The notes: generated by a model from the sequence alone, not told the origin. Shown: positions 24,706-33,786, counted from the stretch's first letter. The stretch is DNA of 64,000 nt from VRUE01 sp963780815 (GCA_963780815.1 CAWADG010000014.1:124001-188000), one strand, 5' to 3'. Translations and numbers: made by a program.

Positions 24706-26337
24706 TCAGCCGAGTGGGTTGAGCCCGGGCGGGCTCTCGGCGGCGACGTGGGCCCCAGCCCGTTTGCGATGGGTGCGGATCTCGCTCAGGATCCGCTCGA
24801 GCCGCGGCTCCTGCGAGGTGTCGACATGGGTCATCGCCGCAGCGACGGCGGGGTGGATCGCGGCGATCCGCTCGTGCATCGCCTGGGCGACCGCGCGATA
24901 GGCCGGGTGGCCCTCGCGGCCCGATCGCAGCTCGATCAGGTGCATCGCCTCGCGCGCGTTGAGATCGAGGACGTACCGGATCCGGTAGGCGAGGCAGAGC
25001 GCGTACGGGGCCGCCTCGGCCTGGCCGGAGTCGCGGAGCCGCTCGTACTCGGCTCGCGAGACCTCGAGCGCCCGCTCGAACTCGTCGCCGACGCCTGCCT
25101 CGCGGACCTCGGCCGGCACGCCAGCGCCTTGGTCGGGCCCGAGCCGCTGCCACTGGCAGGTCAGCATCCGGTGGCGCTGGAGGTCGCGGAACGCGCCGTA
25201 GTCGGAGACGATCTCGAATCGGTAGCGGAGCGCCTCGAAGCCGCGGCCGGGTCGGTGGCGCCGGTTGGCGCGATCGCCGATCAGCGCCGTGAGCAGCTCG
25301 GCCCGCTCCTCGCGGTCGAGGACGTCGACCCGGGCCCGGATCTCGGTCTCGGACGCTGTCGCCGCCTCGAACAGGCAGGACGCGAGCAGGTCCTCCTCGG
25401 TGCCGTCGACGTGGATCAGCTCGACCGCGGGCGTATCCTCACCGCCGCCGCGGCGGTCGAGGCCGAGACGCGAGACCCAACCCTCGGTCGCGGCGCGCCG
25501 CTGCCGCAGGTGGGAGACCCACTCGCCGCCGCGATCGGGCCGCTCTACCCTGGAGACGAAGCTCGGCATCACCAGCTGCAGCTCGCTGAGGATCATCGCG
25601 CCGATCTCGCGCGCCTCCGGCAGCGGCGAGGCCATCAGCCGCAGCAGCAGCTGCTCGTAGGCCTGGCCGGTCGCGTAGATGCCGACGTGGCTGAGGGTCG
25701 AGGCGGGGAGGAGGCCGCGCAGCAGGTCGAGGGCCTTGGCGCGGATCGAGCGCCGCCAGGCCGCCTCCGGCTCATCGCCGCGCGGCCAGCGCTCGGCGGC
25801 CCAGGCCTCGACCCGCTCCAGCGAGCGGGAGTAGATCGAGAACAGCTCGTCCATCGCCGCCCCGAACTCGGGCCCGAGCCCCTCGTCGCGGTAGTACCGG
25901 AAGCCGCCGCCGGCGTCCTCAGGAAGCGGCTTGTCGTAGGGGATGTAGCGGGTCGACTGCTCGAGGTAGGCGGCGAGCCGGCCCCGCTGCAGCACCTTCG
26001 TCAGGACGTTGGAGACCCACTCGCAGGCGATGTGGGCGCCGCCGACCTGGGCGATCGAGTCGTCCCCGTAGCCGAGGAAGACCCGCTCGTACAGCTTCGC
26101 GGCGCGCTCGCCCTCGGCCCCGTCGAAGGGCCGCCCCCCGGCCCCGACGTCGTCGGCGAACTCCTCCAGATAGAGGCGCCGCACCGTCCCCGAATACCGC
26201 GAATAGCGGGCAAAAAGCGCCCCCTTGACGGTCTCGGGCAGGTTGACTAGGGCGAAGACGGGACGGTCGAGGTTGGTGAAATGAGGGGCAAGAAGCGCCC
26301 GCTCCTCCTCGTTGAAGTCCTCGACCGGGTAGCGCAC
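24706..26337 (-). CDS. Double-length FAD-dependent thymidylate synthase-like protein (ThyX family)
   Basis: 543 aa, about twice a normal ThyX. The C-terminal half has the ThyX dUMP/FAD signatures: RHR at 388-390 (RHRMLTCQWQRLG) and LNAREAMHLIELRSG near 458-472. The N-terminal half aligns as a degenerate copy: RGR at 118-120 instead of RHR, but a well-kept EQSTRY at 126-131, which the C-terminal copy lacks. The two halves could complement each other in one active site. Known ThyX proteins are homotetramers that methylate dUMP using folate and FADH2. The GTG start at 26337 follows TACGAT by 6 nt. Catalytic activity is uncertain. Confidence 0.8.
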   Translation of the reverse strand: MRYPVEDFNEEERALLAPHFTNLDRPVFALVNLPETVKGALFARYSRYSGTVRRLYLEEFADDVGAGGRPFDGAEGERAAKLYERVFLGYGDDSIAQVGGAHIACEWVSNVLTKVLQRGRLAAYLEQSTRYIPYDKPLPEDAGGGFRYYRDEGLGPEFGAAMDELFSIYSRSLERVEAWAAERWPRGDEPEAAWRRSIRAKALDLLRGLLPASTLSHVGIYATGQAYEQLLLRLMASPLPEAREIGAMILSELQLVMPSFVSRVERPDRGGEWVSHLRQRRAATEGWVSRLGLDRRGGGEDTPAVELIHVDGTEEDLLASCLFEAATASETEIRARVDVLDREERAELLTALIGDRANRRHRPGRGFEALRYRFEIVSDYGAFRDLQRHRMLTCQWQRLGPDQGAGVPAEVREAGVGDEFERALEVSRAEYERLRDSGQAEAAPYALCLAYRIRYVLDLNAREAMHLIELRSGREGHPAYRAVAQAMHERIAAIHPAVAAAMTHVDTSQEPRLERILSEIRTHRKRAGAHVAAESPPGLNPLG

Positions 26338-26343
26338 CGGCGC

Positions 26344-26349
26344 ATCGTA
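26344..26349 (-). promoter_or_regulatory. -10 element (TACGAT) of the ThyX-like gene
   Basis: TACGAT on the minus strand, 6 nt before the GTG at 26337; leaderless-type arrangement. Confidence 0.4.
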
Positions 26350-26369
26350 GCCGCAGGGCCCGACGGGCC

Positions 26370-26723
26370 TCAGCCTCCGGGCGGGTGCTCCATCAGCTCG
26401 ACCCGGTGACCGCTCGGCGCGATCGCATCGGCCCGCTTCGAGCCCCAGCGTTCGCGCTTCGGGCTGACCTCGAAGCCGCTCTCCTCGAGTCGTTCGAGGG
26501 TGCGGTCGAAGTCGGGGACGACGATCGCCAGGTGGCCGTGCTCGGGGATCGTCGGCTCGTCGGTCCGCAGCAGGTGGATCTGGGTCCCGTTGCGCTCGTA
26601 CCAGCTGTAGCGGTCGGCGAGGTCGGGCGGCGGGTCGACCTCGGAGAAGCCGAGCATCGACCAGAACTCGGCCGCCCGCCCTTGGTCGGCCGGGAAGATC
26701 TCGAGCGTGACGTGGTGGAGCAT
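26370..26723 (-). CDS. VOC-superfamily (glyoxalase/bleomycin-resistance-like) protein
   Basis: 117 aa single VOC domain pair: LHHVTLEIFPADQGRAAEFWSMLGF, then GHLAIVVPDFDRTLERLEESGFEV and APSGHRVELMEHPPGG. Metal-ligand positions His (VTLEIF/HLAIVV) and Glu (VELME) are plausible. Substrate unknown. The start ATG overlaps the stop of an upstream mini-ORF (TGATG); a GTG one codon earlier is the alternative. Confidence 0.85.
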   Translation of the reverse strand: MLHHVTLEIFPADQGRAAEFWSMLGFSEVDPPPDLADRYSWYERNGTQIHLLRTDEPTIPEHGHLAIVVPDFDRTLERLEESGFEVSPKRERWGSKRADAIAPSGHRVELMEHPPGG

Positions 26724-26758
26724 CACCGCACCGCCCGCTTCGCTAGCTCCGCGCTCAT
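26723..26758 (-). CDS. Leader mini-ORF, 11 aa (MSAELAKRAVR)
   Basis: ATG at 26758, stop TGA overlapping the VOC start (TGATG). A -10-like TATTCT ends exactly 7 nt before the ATG and there is no Shine-Dalgarno sequence, so a leaderless transcript is predicted. Same MSAEL opening as the mini-ORF at 1055. Confidence 0.45.
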   Translation of the reverse strand: MSAELAKRAVR

Positions 26759-26785
26759 GGGTCCCAGAATACGCCCGCCTGCCCG

Positions 26786-27709
26786 TCAGAAGAGGAGCGA
26801 GAGGAGGGCTGCGGCGACGACGATCGCGGTCGACCAGGTGACCGCCTCGGCCGTGATCTCCATGTCGAGGCCGTAGGCGTGGGCGACGACCAGCGAGTTG
26901 AGCCCCGAGGGCATCGCCGACATCAGCAGGTACGCGGTCGGCAGGTCGATCAAAGGCGCAGCCAGGCCGATCAGGATGGCCGGGGTGAGCGCGAGCCTGG
27001 AGACGAGCGCGACCCCGACCGGCCGGGTCAGCGGCGGCGGCACCGGAAGCTCTCCCTCCTCGGCGTTCTCGGCGAGGGTCGCGCCGACGGCGAAGAACCC
27101 GATCGGCAGGATCGCGACGACGAGCGCCTGCGAGGCGTCGACGAGGGCGTTCGGCGCGAGCGCCGAGGGCGCGAGCAGCCCCGCGATCGCGGCGTAGAGG
27201 GGCGGGTTGCGGGTGAAGAATGCGGCGGTTCGCTCGCGCGCTCCCTCGCCCGCGCGGTCGCCGAACGCGGCGCCGACCGCGAACGCCCCGAGCAGCAGCG
27301 ATGGGCCGGTGACGAGGACGTCGAACAGGACCGAGTTGTGGAGGTCGTCGCGGCCGAGCAGCGCCAGGGTGAGCGGGTAGCCGAGGTAACCGCTGTTGAC
27401 GCTGATCACGGCGCAGATCACCGCGCCGGTGCTCCGGCGCGAGAGGTGCAGGACGCGACTCGCGACGAGCCAGGCGACGAGCCCGGCGAGCGCGTAGGAG
27501 ACGAGCCCGAGCAGGAGCCCGATCCCGTGGCCGACGTCGATCTCGCTGCCGGCGAGGTTGAAGAAGATGACGGGCGGGAGGAGGAAGTAGAGCATCAGCA
27601 GCAGCGCCCGTCGCGCCGCCCTCGCCGCTCCCTGCGGCCAGCGCCGCTCCGACCAGACCCCGATCGCCGTCGCGACCCCGATCGCCGCGGCTGTCAGCAC
27701 CACGCCCAT
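26786..27709 (-). CDS. AEC-family (auxin efflux carrier-like) transporter
   Basis: 307 aa with about ten TM helices in two halves. Family marks include LYFLLPPVIFFNLAG near residue 40, NSGYLGYPLTLALLG with the TM4 crossover-like NxGxxGxP near 104, and SAMPSGLNSLVVAHAYG in the second half. Such permeases export malate or other organic anions. It starts with ATG overlapped by TGA of an 11-aa ORF (27744-27709), which has no convincing promoter. It lies downstream of nuoN, separated by a palindromic element. Confidence 0.85.
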   Translation of the reverse strand: MGVVLTAAAIGVATAIGVWSERRWPQGAARAARRALLLMLYFLLPPVIFFNLAGSEIDVGHGIGLLLGLVSYALAGLVAWLVASRVLHLSRRSTGAVICAVISVNSGYLGYPLTLALLGRDDLHNSVLFDVLVTGPSLLLGAFAVGAAFGDRAGEGARERTAAFFTRNPPLYAAIAGLLAPSALAPNALVDASQALVVAILPIGFFAVGATLAENAEEGELPVPPPLTRPVGVALVSRLALTPAILIGLAAPLIDLPTAYLLMSAMPSGLNSLVVAHAYGLDMEITAEAVTWSTAIVVAAALLSLLF

Positions 27710-27785
27710 CAGCGCACCCTCTCAGCCAACCAATGAGCGAGCATCGAAATCTGATTCCTTGCGAGCGTCGCTGGTGTGCGACATT

Positions 27786-27846
27786 GCCGCCGCCCCCCGG
27801 ACGCGAAGCGGAGGAGGCGGCGGTTTATTCCGGAGCAGGCGGCGGT
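27786..27846. repeat. GCCGCC...GGCGGC palindromic element, copy 3 (compact) plus partial copy
   Basis: GCCGCCGCCCCCCGGACGCG followed at once by AAGCGGAGGAGGCGGCGG, then a partial repeat (GGAGCAGGCGGCGGTTTATT) ending at the nuoN stop. The arms match the copies at 34350 and 37871, but here the 35-45 nt centre is missing. Its position after the last nuo gene suits a terminator, but the shared sequence argues for a repeat family. Confidence 0.65.
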
Positions 27847-29355
27847 TTATTGGAACAGGGCGGCGCCGGCGTGTTCGGCGAACTCGACCAGCGGCTGCGG
27901 GACGATGCCGAAGAAGATCACCGCCGCGGCCGCGATCAGCGCTGGGGCGACGAGGTAAATGCGGGTGCCGGCTTCGGGGTCGATCGGGTCGGCCTCGGGC
28001 GAGGCGCCGGCGATCGCGGGGGTGCCCCCGGCCTCTTCGCCGCCGGGCCGCATCCACATCGCCGCCACGACCCGCAGGTAGTAGGCGAGCGAGATCATCG
28101 TCCCGACCGCGATGAAGACCGCGAGCCAGGTGTAGTCGCCCTCGACCAGGGCCTCGATCAGGTAGAGCTTCCCGATGAACCCCGCCGTCGCCGGCAGCCC
28201 TGCCAGCGCCAGCATCGAGATCGTCAGCGGCCAGGCAAGCAGCGGCCGCGACGCCCCGAGCCCACGCACCGACTCGATGTCGTCGCCGTGGATCGTCTCG
28301 CGCTCGCGGGCGACGATGACGGCGAACGCAGCGAAGTTCATGAAGGCGTAGGTAGCGAGGTAAAAGACGAGCGCATTGACGCCCGCATCGGTCGCCACCA
28401 CGAGGCCGCCGAGGATGTAGCCGGCCTGGGCAATCCCCGAGTAGCCCATCAGGCGCTTCAGCGAGTCCTGCCCCAGGGCGCCGACGTTGCCGACGACGAT
28501 CGAGATCGCGGCGAGCGCAGCCAGCGCCGGCTGCCAGTCAGAGGCCTCGGAGATCAGGGCGACGTCGAAGAAGCGGACGAAGACGGCGAACGCCGCTGCC
28601 TTTGTCGCGACCGCCATGAACGCGGTGATTGGCGTCGGCGCCCCCTCGTAGACGTCGGGCGTCCACTGGTGGAAGGGGGCGATCGAGGTCTTGAACGCGA
28701 GCCCGACCGCGGCGAGCGCGATCCCGACCAGAATCAGCGAGTCGCCGCTCATGCCCTGTTTGGAGATCCCGGCGGCGATCCCGGCGAAGTCGGTCGAGCC
28801 CGAGCCGCCGTAGATGAAGGCGAGCCCGTAGAGCAGGGTCGCCGAGCCGAGTGAGCCGACGATCAGGTACTTGAGCCCCGACTCGAGCGAGTGCTCCTTG
28901 CCGAGATTCGTCGCGCAGAGGATGTAGAGCGGGATCGAGAGCGTCTCGATCGCGACGAAGAGGGTGACCAGGTTCTGCGCCTGGACCAGCAGCACCATCC
29001 CCAGCACCGAGCCGAGCAGCAGCGAGTGATACTCGCCGGAGCCCGCCTGGTCGGTCGCCGGCTCGCGGATCGAGAGGAAGACGGCGAAGCCGGCGCTGAG
29101 GATCGCGATCAGCGAGATCGCGATCGCGAGGTCGTCGAGCCGGAGCGCCCCCGCGACGAGGTCGGTCGATTCATTCCACTGCCAGATCAGCAACCCCGCC
29201 GCGCTCGCCAGCGTCACCAACGTCAGGGCCGGCGCAGTCCGCCGCAGCGGCGGAATCACCGCAGTAAGCAGGACGACGCAGACCCCGACCGTTAGCGCCA
29301 GGACCGGCGAGAGCCCGCCATAGTCGATATGCGGGGCGTTGAAATCAGCCGGCAT
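27847..29355 (-). CDS. nuoN: NADH-quinone oxidoreductase subunit N
   Basis: 502 aa antiporter-like proton-pumping subunit of complex I, about 14 TM helices. Conserved Lys/Glu positions lie in discontinuous helices (LLYGLAFIYGGSGSTDF; KTSIAPFHQWTPDVYEGAPTPITAFMAVATKAAAFAVF; LMGYSGIAQAGYILGG). Last gene of the nuo operon. The start ATG overlaps the nuoM stop by 11 nt (ATGCCGGCTGA). It lies in a run of direct repeats that also encode the NuoM tail. Confidence 0.96.
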   Translation of the reverse strand: MPADFNAPHIDYGGLSPVLALTVGVCVVLLTAVIPPLRRTAPALTLVTLASAAGLLIWQWNESTDLVAGALRLDDLAIAISLIAILSAGFAVFLSIREPATDQAGSGEYHSLLLGSVLGMVLLVQAQNLVTLFVAIETLSIPLYILCATNLGKEHSLESGLKYLIVGSLGSATLLYGLAFIYGGSGSTDFAGIAAGISKQGMSGDSLILVGIALAAVGLAFKTSIAPFHQWTPDVYEGAPTPITAFMAVATKAAAFAVFVRFFDVALISEASDWQPALAALAAISIVVGNVGALGQDSLKRLMGYSGIAQAGYILGGLVVATDAGVNALVFYLATYAFMNFAAFAVIVARERETIHGDDIESVRGLGASRPLLAWPLTISMLALAGLPATAGFIGKLYLIEALVEGDYTWLAVFIAVGTMISLAYYLRVVAAMWMRPGGEEAGGTPAIAGASPEADPIDPEAGTRIYLVAPALIAAAAVIFFGIVPQPLVEFAEHAGAALFQ

Positions 29356-29436
29356 CTGTGCCGCTCCGAATCAGGCCGACAGGTGCTCCGCTCCGAATCA
29401 ATCCGGCATCTGCTCTGCTCCCGCTCGGATCAGAAG
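29345..29436 (-). repeat. Short direct repeats at the nuoM/nuoN junction
   Basis: Units of the type CTGATTCGGAGCGG recur three times (CTGATCCGAGCGGG, TTGATTCGGAGCGG, CTGATTCGGAGCGG), interleaved with two copies of AGATGCCGG. They encode a NuoM tail with LIRSGAPVG/LIRSGTDAG repeats, and the last AGATGCCGG contains the nuoN ATG. Looks like local sequence expansion. Confidence 0.55.
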
Positions 29437-30967
29437 AAACAGAGATGGACTGATCCTCGCTCCCGCGTCTGCGATGCCGGGCGAGCGACACTGCGGGGGC
29501 GCCGCCTTCGACCGCTTCGACCCGCTGCTGCACGGACGGGTCGGTGCGCTTCAGGATCAGCTGCGGGTAGAGCGCCAGGCCGAGGATGCAGAGGACGAGG
29601 GGGACGAGGACGAGGCTGTCGCGCAGCCCGATCTCGCGTGAGGCGATCCCCTGGGGGCGGCGGTTGTGCATCGTCCGCTGGTAGAGGCGGAGCGCGTAGT
29701 AGGCCGACATCGCGACGCCGGAGATCGCGATGAAGGCGAAGACGATCTTCGAGTCGAAGAGGCCGTTGAGGATGTAGAACTCGCCGATGAAGTTGGCGGA
29801 GCCGGGCATTGCCAGCGTCGCCAGGGTGACGATCAGGAACAGCGCCGCCAGCACCGGGGCCCGCGTCGCCATCCCGCCCATCTCGCGCAGGTCCTCGGTC
29901 CCGGAGCGCTCGGCGAGGAGGGCGACGATCACGAACAGCGGCGCGATGACCAGGCCGTGGTTGACCATCTGCAGGATCGCCCCGTCGGAGCCATCGGCGG
30001 ACAGGGCGAAGATCCCGGCGGTGATGAAGCCGAGCTGGGCGACCGATGAGTAGCCGGCGACGAGCCGCACGTTGGTCTGGGTGAAGGCCATCACCGAGCC
30101 GTAGAGGATCGAAGCGATCGCGATCACGAGTACAACGTCCTGGTACTGGACCGTCGCTTCCGGGAAGAGGGGCAGGACAACGCGGAGGAACCCGTAGGCG
30201 CCGACCTTCGCCAGCACCCCGGAGAAGACCGCCAGCACCGGCAGCGGCGCGGCGCGGTAGGCGTCGGGCATCCAGCCGTGGAGGAGGAATGCCGGCATCT
30301 TGACCAGGAAGGCGACCGCGAAGAACCAGAAGATCCACTGCTGGCTCCCCTTCGCCAGCGGTTCCCTCGCCAGCTCGGCGATCGAGAAGGTGATGTGGCC
30401 GCCGTCGGCGGCGATGATCGCGGTGGCGATCGCGCCGACCAGCATCAGCAGCGACCCGACCAGGGTGTAGACGATCATCTTCGTCGTCGCCGCCACCGCT
30501 GTCGGCCCGTCCTCGCGGTCGCTGCCCCAGGCCCCGAACAGGAAGTAGAACGGGACCAGCATCAGGTCGAAAAAGAGGACGAAGAGGAGCAGGTCCTGGG
30601 AGAGGAAAGAGCCGAGGGTCGCGGTCTCGGCCAGCAGCATCATCAGGAAGAAGAGGTGGGGGCGGTCCTGCTCGCGGAAGGCGGCGAACGCCGTCGCCGC
30701 CGTCCACAGCACCGTCGTCAGCAGCAGCAGGAAGATGTTGAGTCCGTCGATGCCGAGGCTGTAGTCGACGCCGAGGCCGGAGATCCAGGTGACGTCGACG
30801 GTGTCCTGCAACCCCGAGGCGCCGGTGTCGAACCCGGCGAGCAGCGCGATCGCGATCCCCAGCGTCACCGCGGCGCCGAGCGTCGCCCACCAGCCGGTCA
30901 GCCGGCGCGGAAGGAAGAGACCGACGAGGCCGAAGGCGAGCGGTGTCCAGAGCAGCGAGTTGGTCAT
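29345..30967 (-). CDS. nuoM: NADH-quinone oxidoreductase subunit M
   Basis: 540 aa, 13-14 TM proton-pumping subunit. Conserved Glu in LLLFVLFFDLMLVPFYFLFG, Lys/His in VKMPAFLLHGWMPDAYRAAPLPVLAVFSGVLAKVGAYGF and GYSSVAQLGFITAG. The final roughly 50 residues after VQQRVEAVEGGAPAVS are hydrophilic and repetitive (SGSRADAGLIRSG...), beyond the usual end of the family, and derive from the direct repeats at the junction. The start overlaps nuoL (ATGA). Confidence 0.96.
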   Translation of the reverse strand: MTNSLLWTPLAFGLVGLFLPRRLTGWWATLGAAVTLGIAIALLAGFDTGASGLQDTVDVTWISGLGVDYSLGIDGLNIFLLLLTTVLWTAATAFAAFREQDRPHLFFLMMLLAETATLGSFLSQDLLLFVLFFDLMLVPFYFLFGAWGSDREDGPTAVAATTKMIVYTLVGSLLMLVGAIATAIIAADGGHITFSIAELAREPLAKGSQQWIFWFFAVAFLVKMPAFLLHGWMPDAYRAAPLPVLAVFSGVLAKVGAYGFLRVVLPLFPEATVQYQDVVLVIAIASILYGSVMAFTQTNVRLVAGYSSVAQLGFITAGIFALSADGSDGAILQMVNHGLVIAPLFVIVALLAERSGTEDLREMGGMATRAPVLAALFLIVTLATLAMPGSANFIGEFYILNGLFDSKIVFAFIAISGVAMSAYYALRLYQRTMHNRRPQGIASREIGLRDSLVLVPLVLCILGLALYPQLILKRTDPSVQQRVEAVEGGAPAVSLARHRRRGSEDQSISVSSDPSGSRADAGLIRSGAPVGLIRSGTDAG

Positions 30968-32973
30968 GACGTACTGAGCAGGAAGTAGAGGGCGAGGCCG
31001 GCGAACCCGGCAACCAGAAGCAGCGCGTAGCTGCGGACGAACCCGCTCTGGACGATGCGGACGATGCCGCCGGCCCCGCGGACGGTGTCGGCGGTGCCGG
31101 TGACGATCCCGTCGACGACGATCCGCTCGAAGGTCCGGTTGGCGAAGCGCCCGATCGCCAGCGCCGGGCGGACGACGAGGATGTCGATCAGCTCATCGAA
31201 GTACCACTTGTTGACGAGCAGGGTGTAGACCGGCCGCAGCCGCCGGATCAGCGTCGCAGGCAGCACCGGCCGGACGATGTAGGCGTAGTAGGCGATCCCG
31301 ATCCCCGCGAGCGAGATCAGCGCGCCGATCCCGAGCCCCACCCAAGAGGCGCTGACGCTCGGTTGGATCGCGCTCAGCGGCGAGTCGGCGAAGACCGGGT
31401 CGAGGAACTTCGTGATCGCGTCGTCGACCCCCGGCACCTGGACCAGGCCGCCGAACAGTGCCAGGAACGCGAGGGTGCCCATCGCCACCCTCATCGGCCA
31501 TGACTGCTCGGCGATGTGGTGCTCGGCGCCGGGGAATCCGACGTCGGTGTCCTCGACCTCGCCGGTCGCCGGGTTCTCGGGCTCGGCGTGGACGACGTGG
31601 CCGCTGTCGATCAGCTCCTGCGCCTCCTTGCACGGAGTTCCCGGCAGGACCCGGAATACCAGCCTGAAGGTGTAGATCGCGGTCAGCAGCGCACCGACGT
31701 AGCCGAGGACCTGGAAGATGTCGTACATGCCGCCGCGGGCATGCGCGTAGGCGAGGATCTCGTCCTTGGAGAAGAACCCGGAGGTGCCCGGGAATGCGGC
31801 CAGCGCGAGGCCGCCGCAGACGAAGGTGATCGATGTGAACCTCATCGCCTTCCCGAAGCCGCTCATGTCGTCGATGTTCTGGTTGTTCGCCATCGCGGCG
31901 ATGATCGAGCCGGCCGCCATGAACAGCAGCGCCTTGAAGAAGGCGTGGGTCATCAGGTGGAACATCCCGGCGCTGTAGGCGCCGATCGAGACGCCGACGA
32001 CCATGTACCCGATCTGGCTCATCGTCGAGTAGGCGATCGCCCGCTTGAGGTCGGTCATCACCAGCGCGACCGACCCCGCGATCAGCAGCGTCGCCAGGCC
32101 GGTGAAGGCGGCGATGTCGGCGGCGGTCGGGGCGAGGACGAAGAGGACGTGGGTGCGGGCGATCAGGTAGACGCCGGCGGTCACCATCGTCGCCGCGTGG
32201 ATCAGGGCCGAGACCGGGGTCGGTCCCTCCATCGCGTCCGGGAGCCAGGTGTGGAGCGGCAGCTGGGCCGACTTGGCGAAGGCGCCGACCAGCAGCAGCA
32301 GGCAGATCGCGGTCACCGTCCACTCGTTGGTGCTGAACGCTTCCGGCGCCTTGGCGAAGACTTCGCCGTAGTCGAAGGTGCCGAGTTCGCGGAAGATCAG
32401 GAGGGCGGCGAGGACGAGGCCGATGTCGCCGACGACGTTGATCACGAACGCCTTCATCCCGGCGCCGGTCGCCGTCGTCCGCCGGTACCAGAAGCTGATC
32501 AACGCGTAGGAGGCGAACCCGACGAACGCCCAGCCGACGATCAGGAGGACGAAGTTGCCGGCGAGGACCAGCAGCAGCATCGAGAAGACGAAGAAGTTGA
32601 GGTAGCTGAAGAAGCGGTGGTAGCCCTCGTCGGACTGCATGTAGCCGAACGAGTAGAGGTGGATCAGGGTCGAGACGCCGGTGACGACGAGGACCATGAA
32701 GACCGAGAGCGGGTCGACGAAGATCCCGAGCTTGATGTCGAGGCCGGCGGCGCTGGCGTAGTCCCAGAGCGAGGATGCGTGGTGGCGCGCGTCGGGGTCT
32801 TCGCCGAGCAGGGTGATCAGGGTCGCGACGCCGCAGACGAACGCAAGGCCGATCGCGGCGGTCCCGATCGCGCCCGCGGCGCGCGCCGGGAGCGCCCGGA
32901 AGCCGAGGCCGATCGCGATCGAGCCGAGCAGCGGGAAGAGGAGGACGAGCCAGGCCCAGGTCGTCGCGCTCAT
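30964..32973 (-). CDS. nuoL: NADH-quinone oxidoreductase subunit L
   Basis: 669 aa, the largest antiporter-like subunit, about 16 TM helices with the long C-terminal lateral helix. Key stretches: DPLSVFMVLVVTGVSTLIHLYSFGYM, AKSAQLPLHTWLPDAMEGPTPVSALIHAATMVTAGVYLI and KRAIAYSTMSQIGYMVVG. ATGA-type overlaps with nuoK and nuoM show translational coupling through nuoJKLM. Confidence 0.97.
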   Translation of the reverse strand: MSATTWAWLVLLFPLLGSIAIGLGFRALPARAAGAIGTAAIGLAFVCGVATLITLLGEDPDARHHASSLWDYASAAGLDIKLGIFVDPLSVFMVLVVTGVSTLIHLYSFGYMQSDEGYHRFFSYLNFFVFSMLLLVLAGNFVLLIVGWAFVGFASYALISFWYRRTTATGAGMKAFVINVVGDIGLVLAALLIFRELGTFDYGEVFAKAPEAFSTNEWTVTAICLLLLVGAFAKSAQLPLHTWLPDAMEGPTPVSALIHAATMVTAGVYLIARTHVLFVLAPTAADIAAFTGLATLLIAGSVALVMTDLKRAIAYSTMSQIGYMVVGVSIGAYSAGMFHLMTHAFFKALLFMAAGSIIAAMANNQNIDDMSGFGKAMRFTSITFVCGGLALAAFPGTSGFFSKDEILAYAHARGGMYDIFQVLGYVGALLTAIYTFRLVFRVLPGTPCKEAQELIDSGHVVHAEPENPATGEVEDTDVGFPGAEHHIAEQSWPMRVAMGTLAFLALFGGLVQVPGVDDAITKFLDPVFADSPLSAIQPSVSASWVGLGIGALISLAGIGIAYYAYIVRPVLPATLIRRLRPVYTLLVNKWYFDELIDILVVRPALAIGRFANRTFERIVVDGIVTGTADTVRGAGGIVRIVQSGFVRSYALLLVAGFAGLALYFLLSTS

Positions 32974-33269
32974 CCGCGCAGCTCCCTCAGCTCATCGACG
33001 TCGAGCGGCAGCCGGCGGCGGAAGATCGCGACGATCAGGCCGAGGCCGACGACGACCTCGCAGGCGGCGACGACCATGACGACGATCGCGAAGACGTTGC
33101 CCTCCTGGTTGCCGACCATGCGGCTGAACGCGACCAGCGCCAGGTTGCCGGCGTTCAGCATCAGCTCGAGGCAGAGCAGGATCACGATCGGGCTGCGGCG
33201 GATCAGGATTCCCATCGCCCCGATCGCAAACAGGAGGCTGGAGAGGACGACGTACCACTCGATGTTCAC
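32970..33269 (-). CDS. nuoK: NADH-quinone oxidoreductase subunit K
   Basis: 99 aa, three TM helices. It carries the conserved membrane Glu residues (IVILLCLELMLNAGNLALVAF; VMVVAACEVVVGLGLIVAIF) that form part of the proton path. GTG start within the nuoJ stop (GTGA). Normal length. Confidence 0.96.
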   Translation of the reverse strand: MNIEWYVVLSSLLFAIGAMGILIRRSPIVILLCLELMLNAGNLALVAFSRMVGNQEGNVFAIVVMVVAACEVVVGLGLIVAIFRRRLPLDVDELRELRG

Positions 33270-33784
33270 GAGCGCTCGCCCTCTCGTCGTTGACCGGCCA
33301 GCACCACTGCCCCGACGGCGGCGAGGAGGAGGAGGATCGAGGCGGCCTCGAACGGGATCAGGAACTTTTCCAGCAGCAGGTTGCCGATCGCGGCCGGGTC
33401 GCCGAAGCCGGCCTTGACGTCGGGCCCGTCGGTGCCGAGCGCCATCAGCGAGGAGGCCAGCACCGCGATCGAGAGCTCGACGAAAAGCGCCACCCCCATC
33501 AGCGGCGCCAGCAATCGCTGGCCGGGTATCGGCTCCCAGGCCGACTCGCCATCGCCGCCGACGTAGGCGACGACGAAGACGTAGAGGACCATCACCGCGC
33601 CGGCGTAGACGACGACCTGCGCCGCGGCGACGAAGGCCGAGGTCAGGAGCAGGAAGAGGACGGCGAGCGAGAAGAGGTGGACGATCAGCGCCAGCACCCC
33701 GTAGAAGGGGTTGCGCATCGCGACGACCCCGATCGCCCCGCCGAGGGCGCCGATCGCCGCCGCGAAGAAGAGGACCTGTTCCAT
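33266..33784 (-). CDS. nuoJ: NADH-quinone oxidoreductase subunit J
   Basis: 172 aa, five TM helices. Conserved VVAMRNPFYGVLALIVHLFSLAVLFLLL and AAQVVVYAGAVMVLYVFVV. The ATG at 33784 is two bases after the nuoI stop. The C-terminus has another TM pair (IPFEAASILLLLAAVGAVVLAG). Confidence 0.95.
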   Translation of the reverse strand: MEQVLFFAAAIGALGGAIGVVAMRNPFYGVLALIVHLFSLAVLFLLLTSAFVAAAQVVVYAGAVMVLYVFVVAYVGGDGESAWEPIPGQRLLAPLMGVALFVELSIAVLASSLMALGTDGPDVKAGFGDPAAIGNLLLEKFLIPFEAASILLLLAAVGAVVLAGQRREGERS

Positions 33785-33786
33785 GC

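Noticed and set aside
27709..27744. 11-aa ORF (MLAHWLAERVR) with TGATG overlap before the AEC transporter
   Set aside because: It has the right stop/start overlap but no -10 hexamer 6-7 nt before its ATG and no MSAE opening; chance is likely in such GC-rich DNA.
31516..33417. Long plus-strand open frame opposite nuoL/nuoK
   Set aside because: Shadow of conserved complex I genes; Glu/Asp/Arg-rich low-complexity translation.
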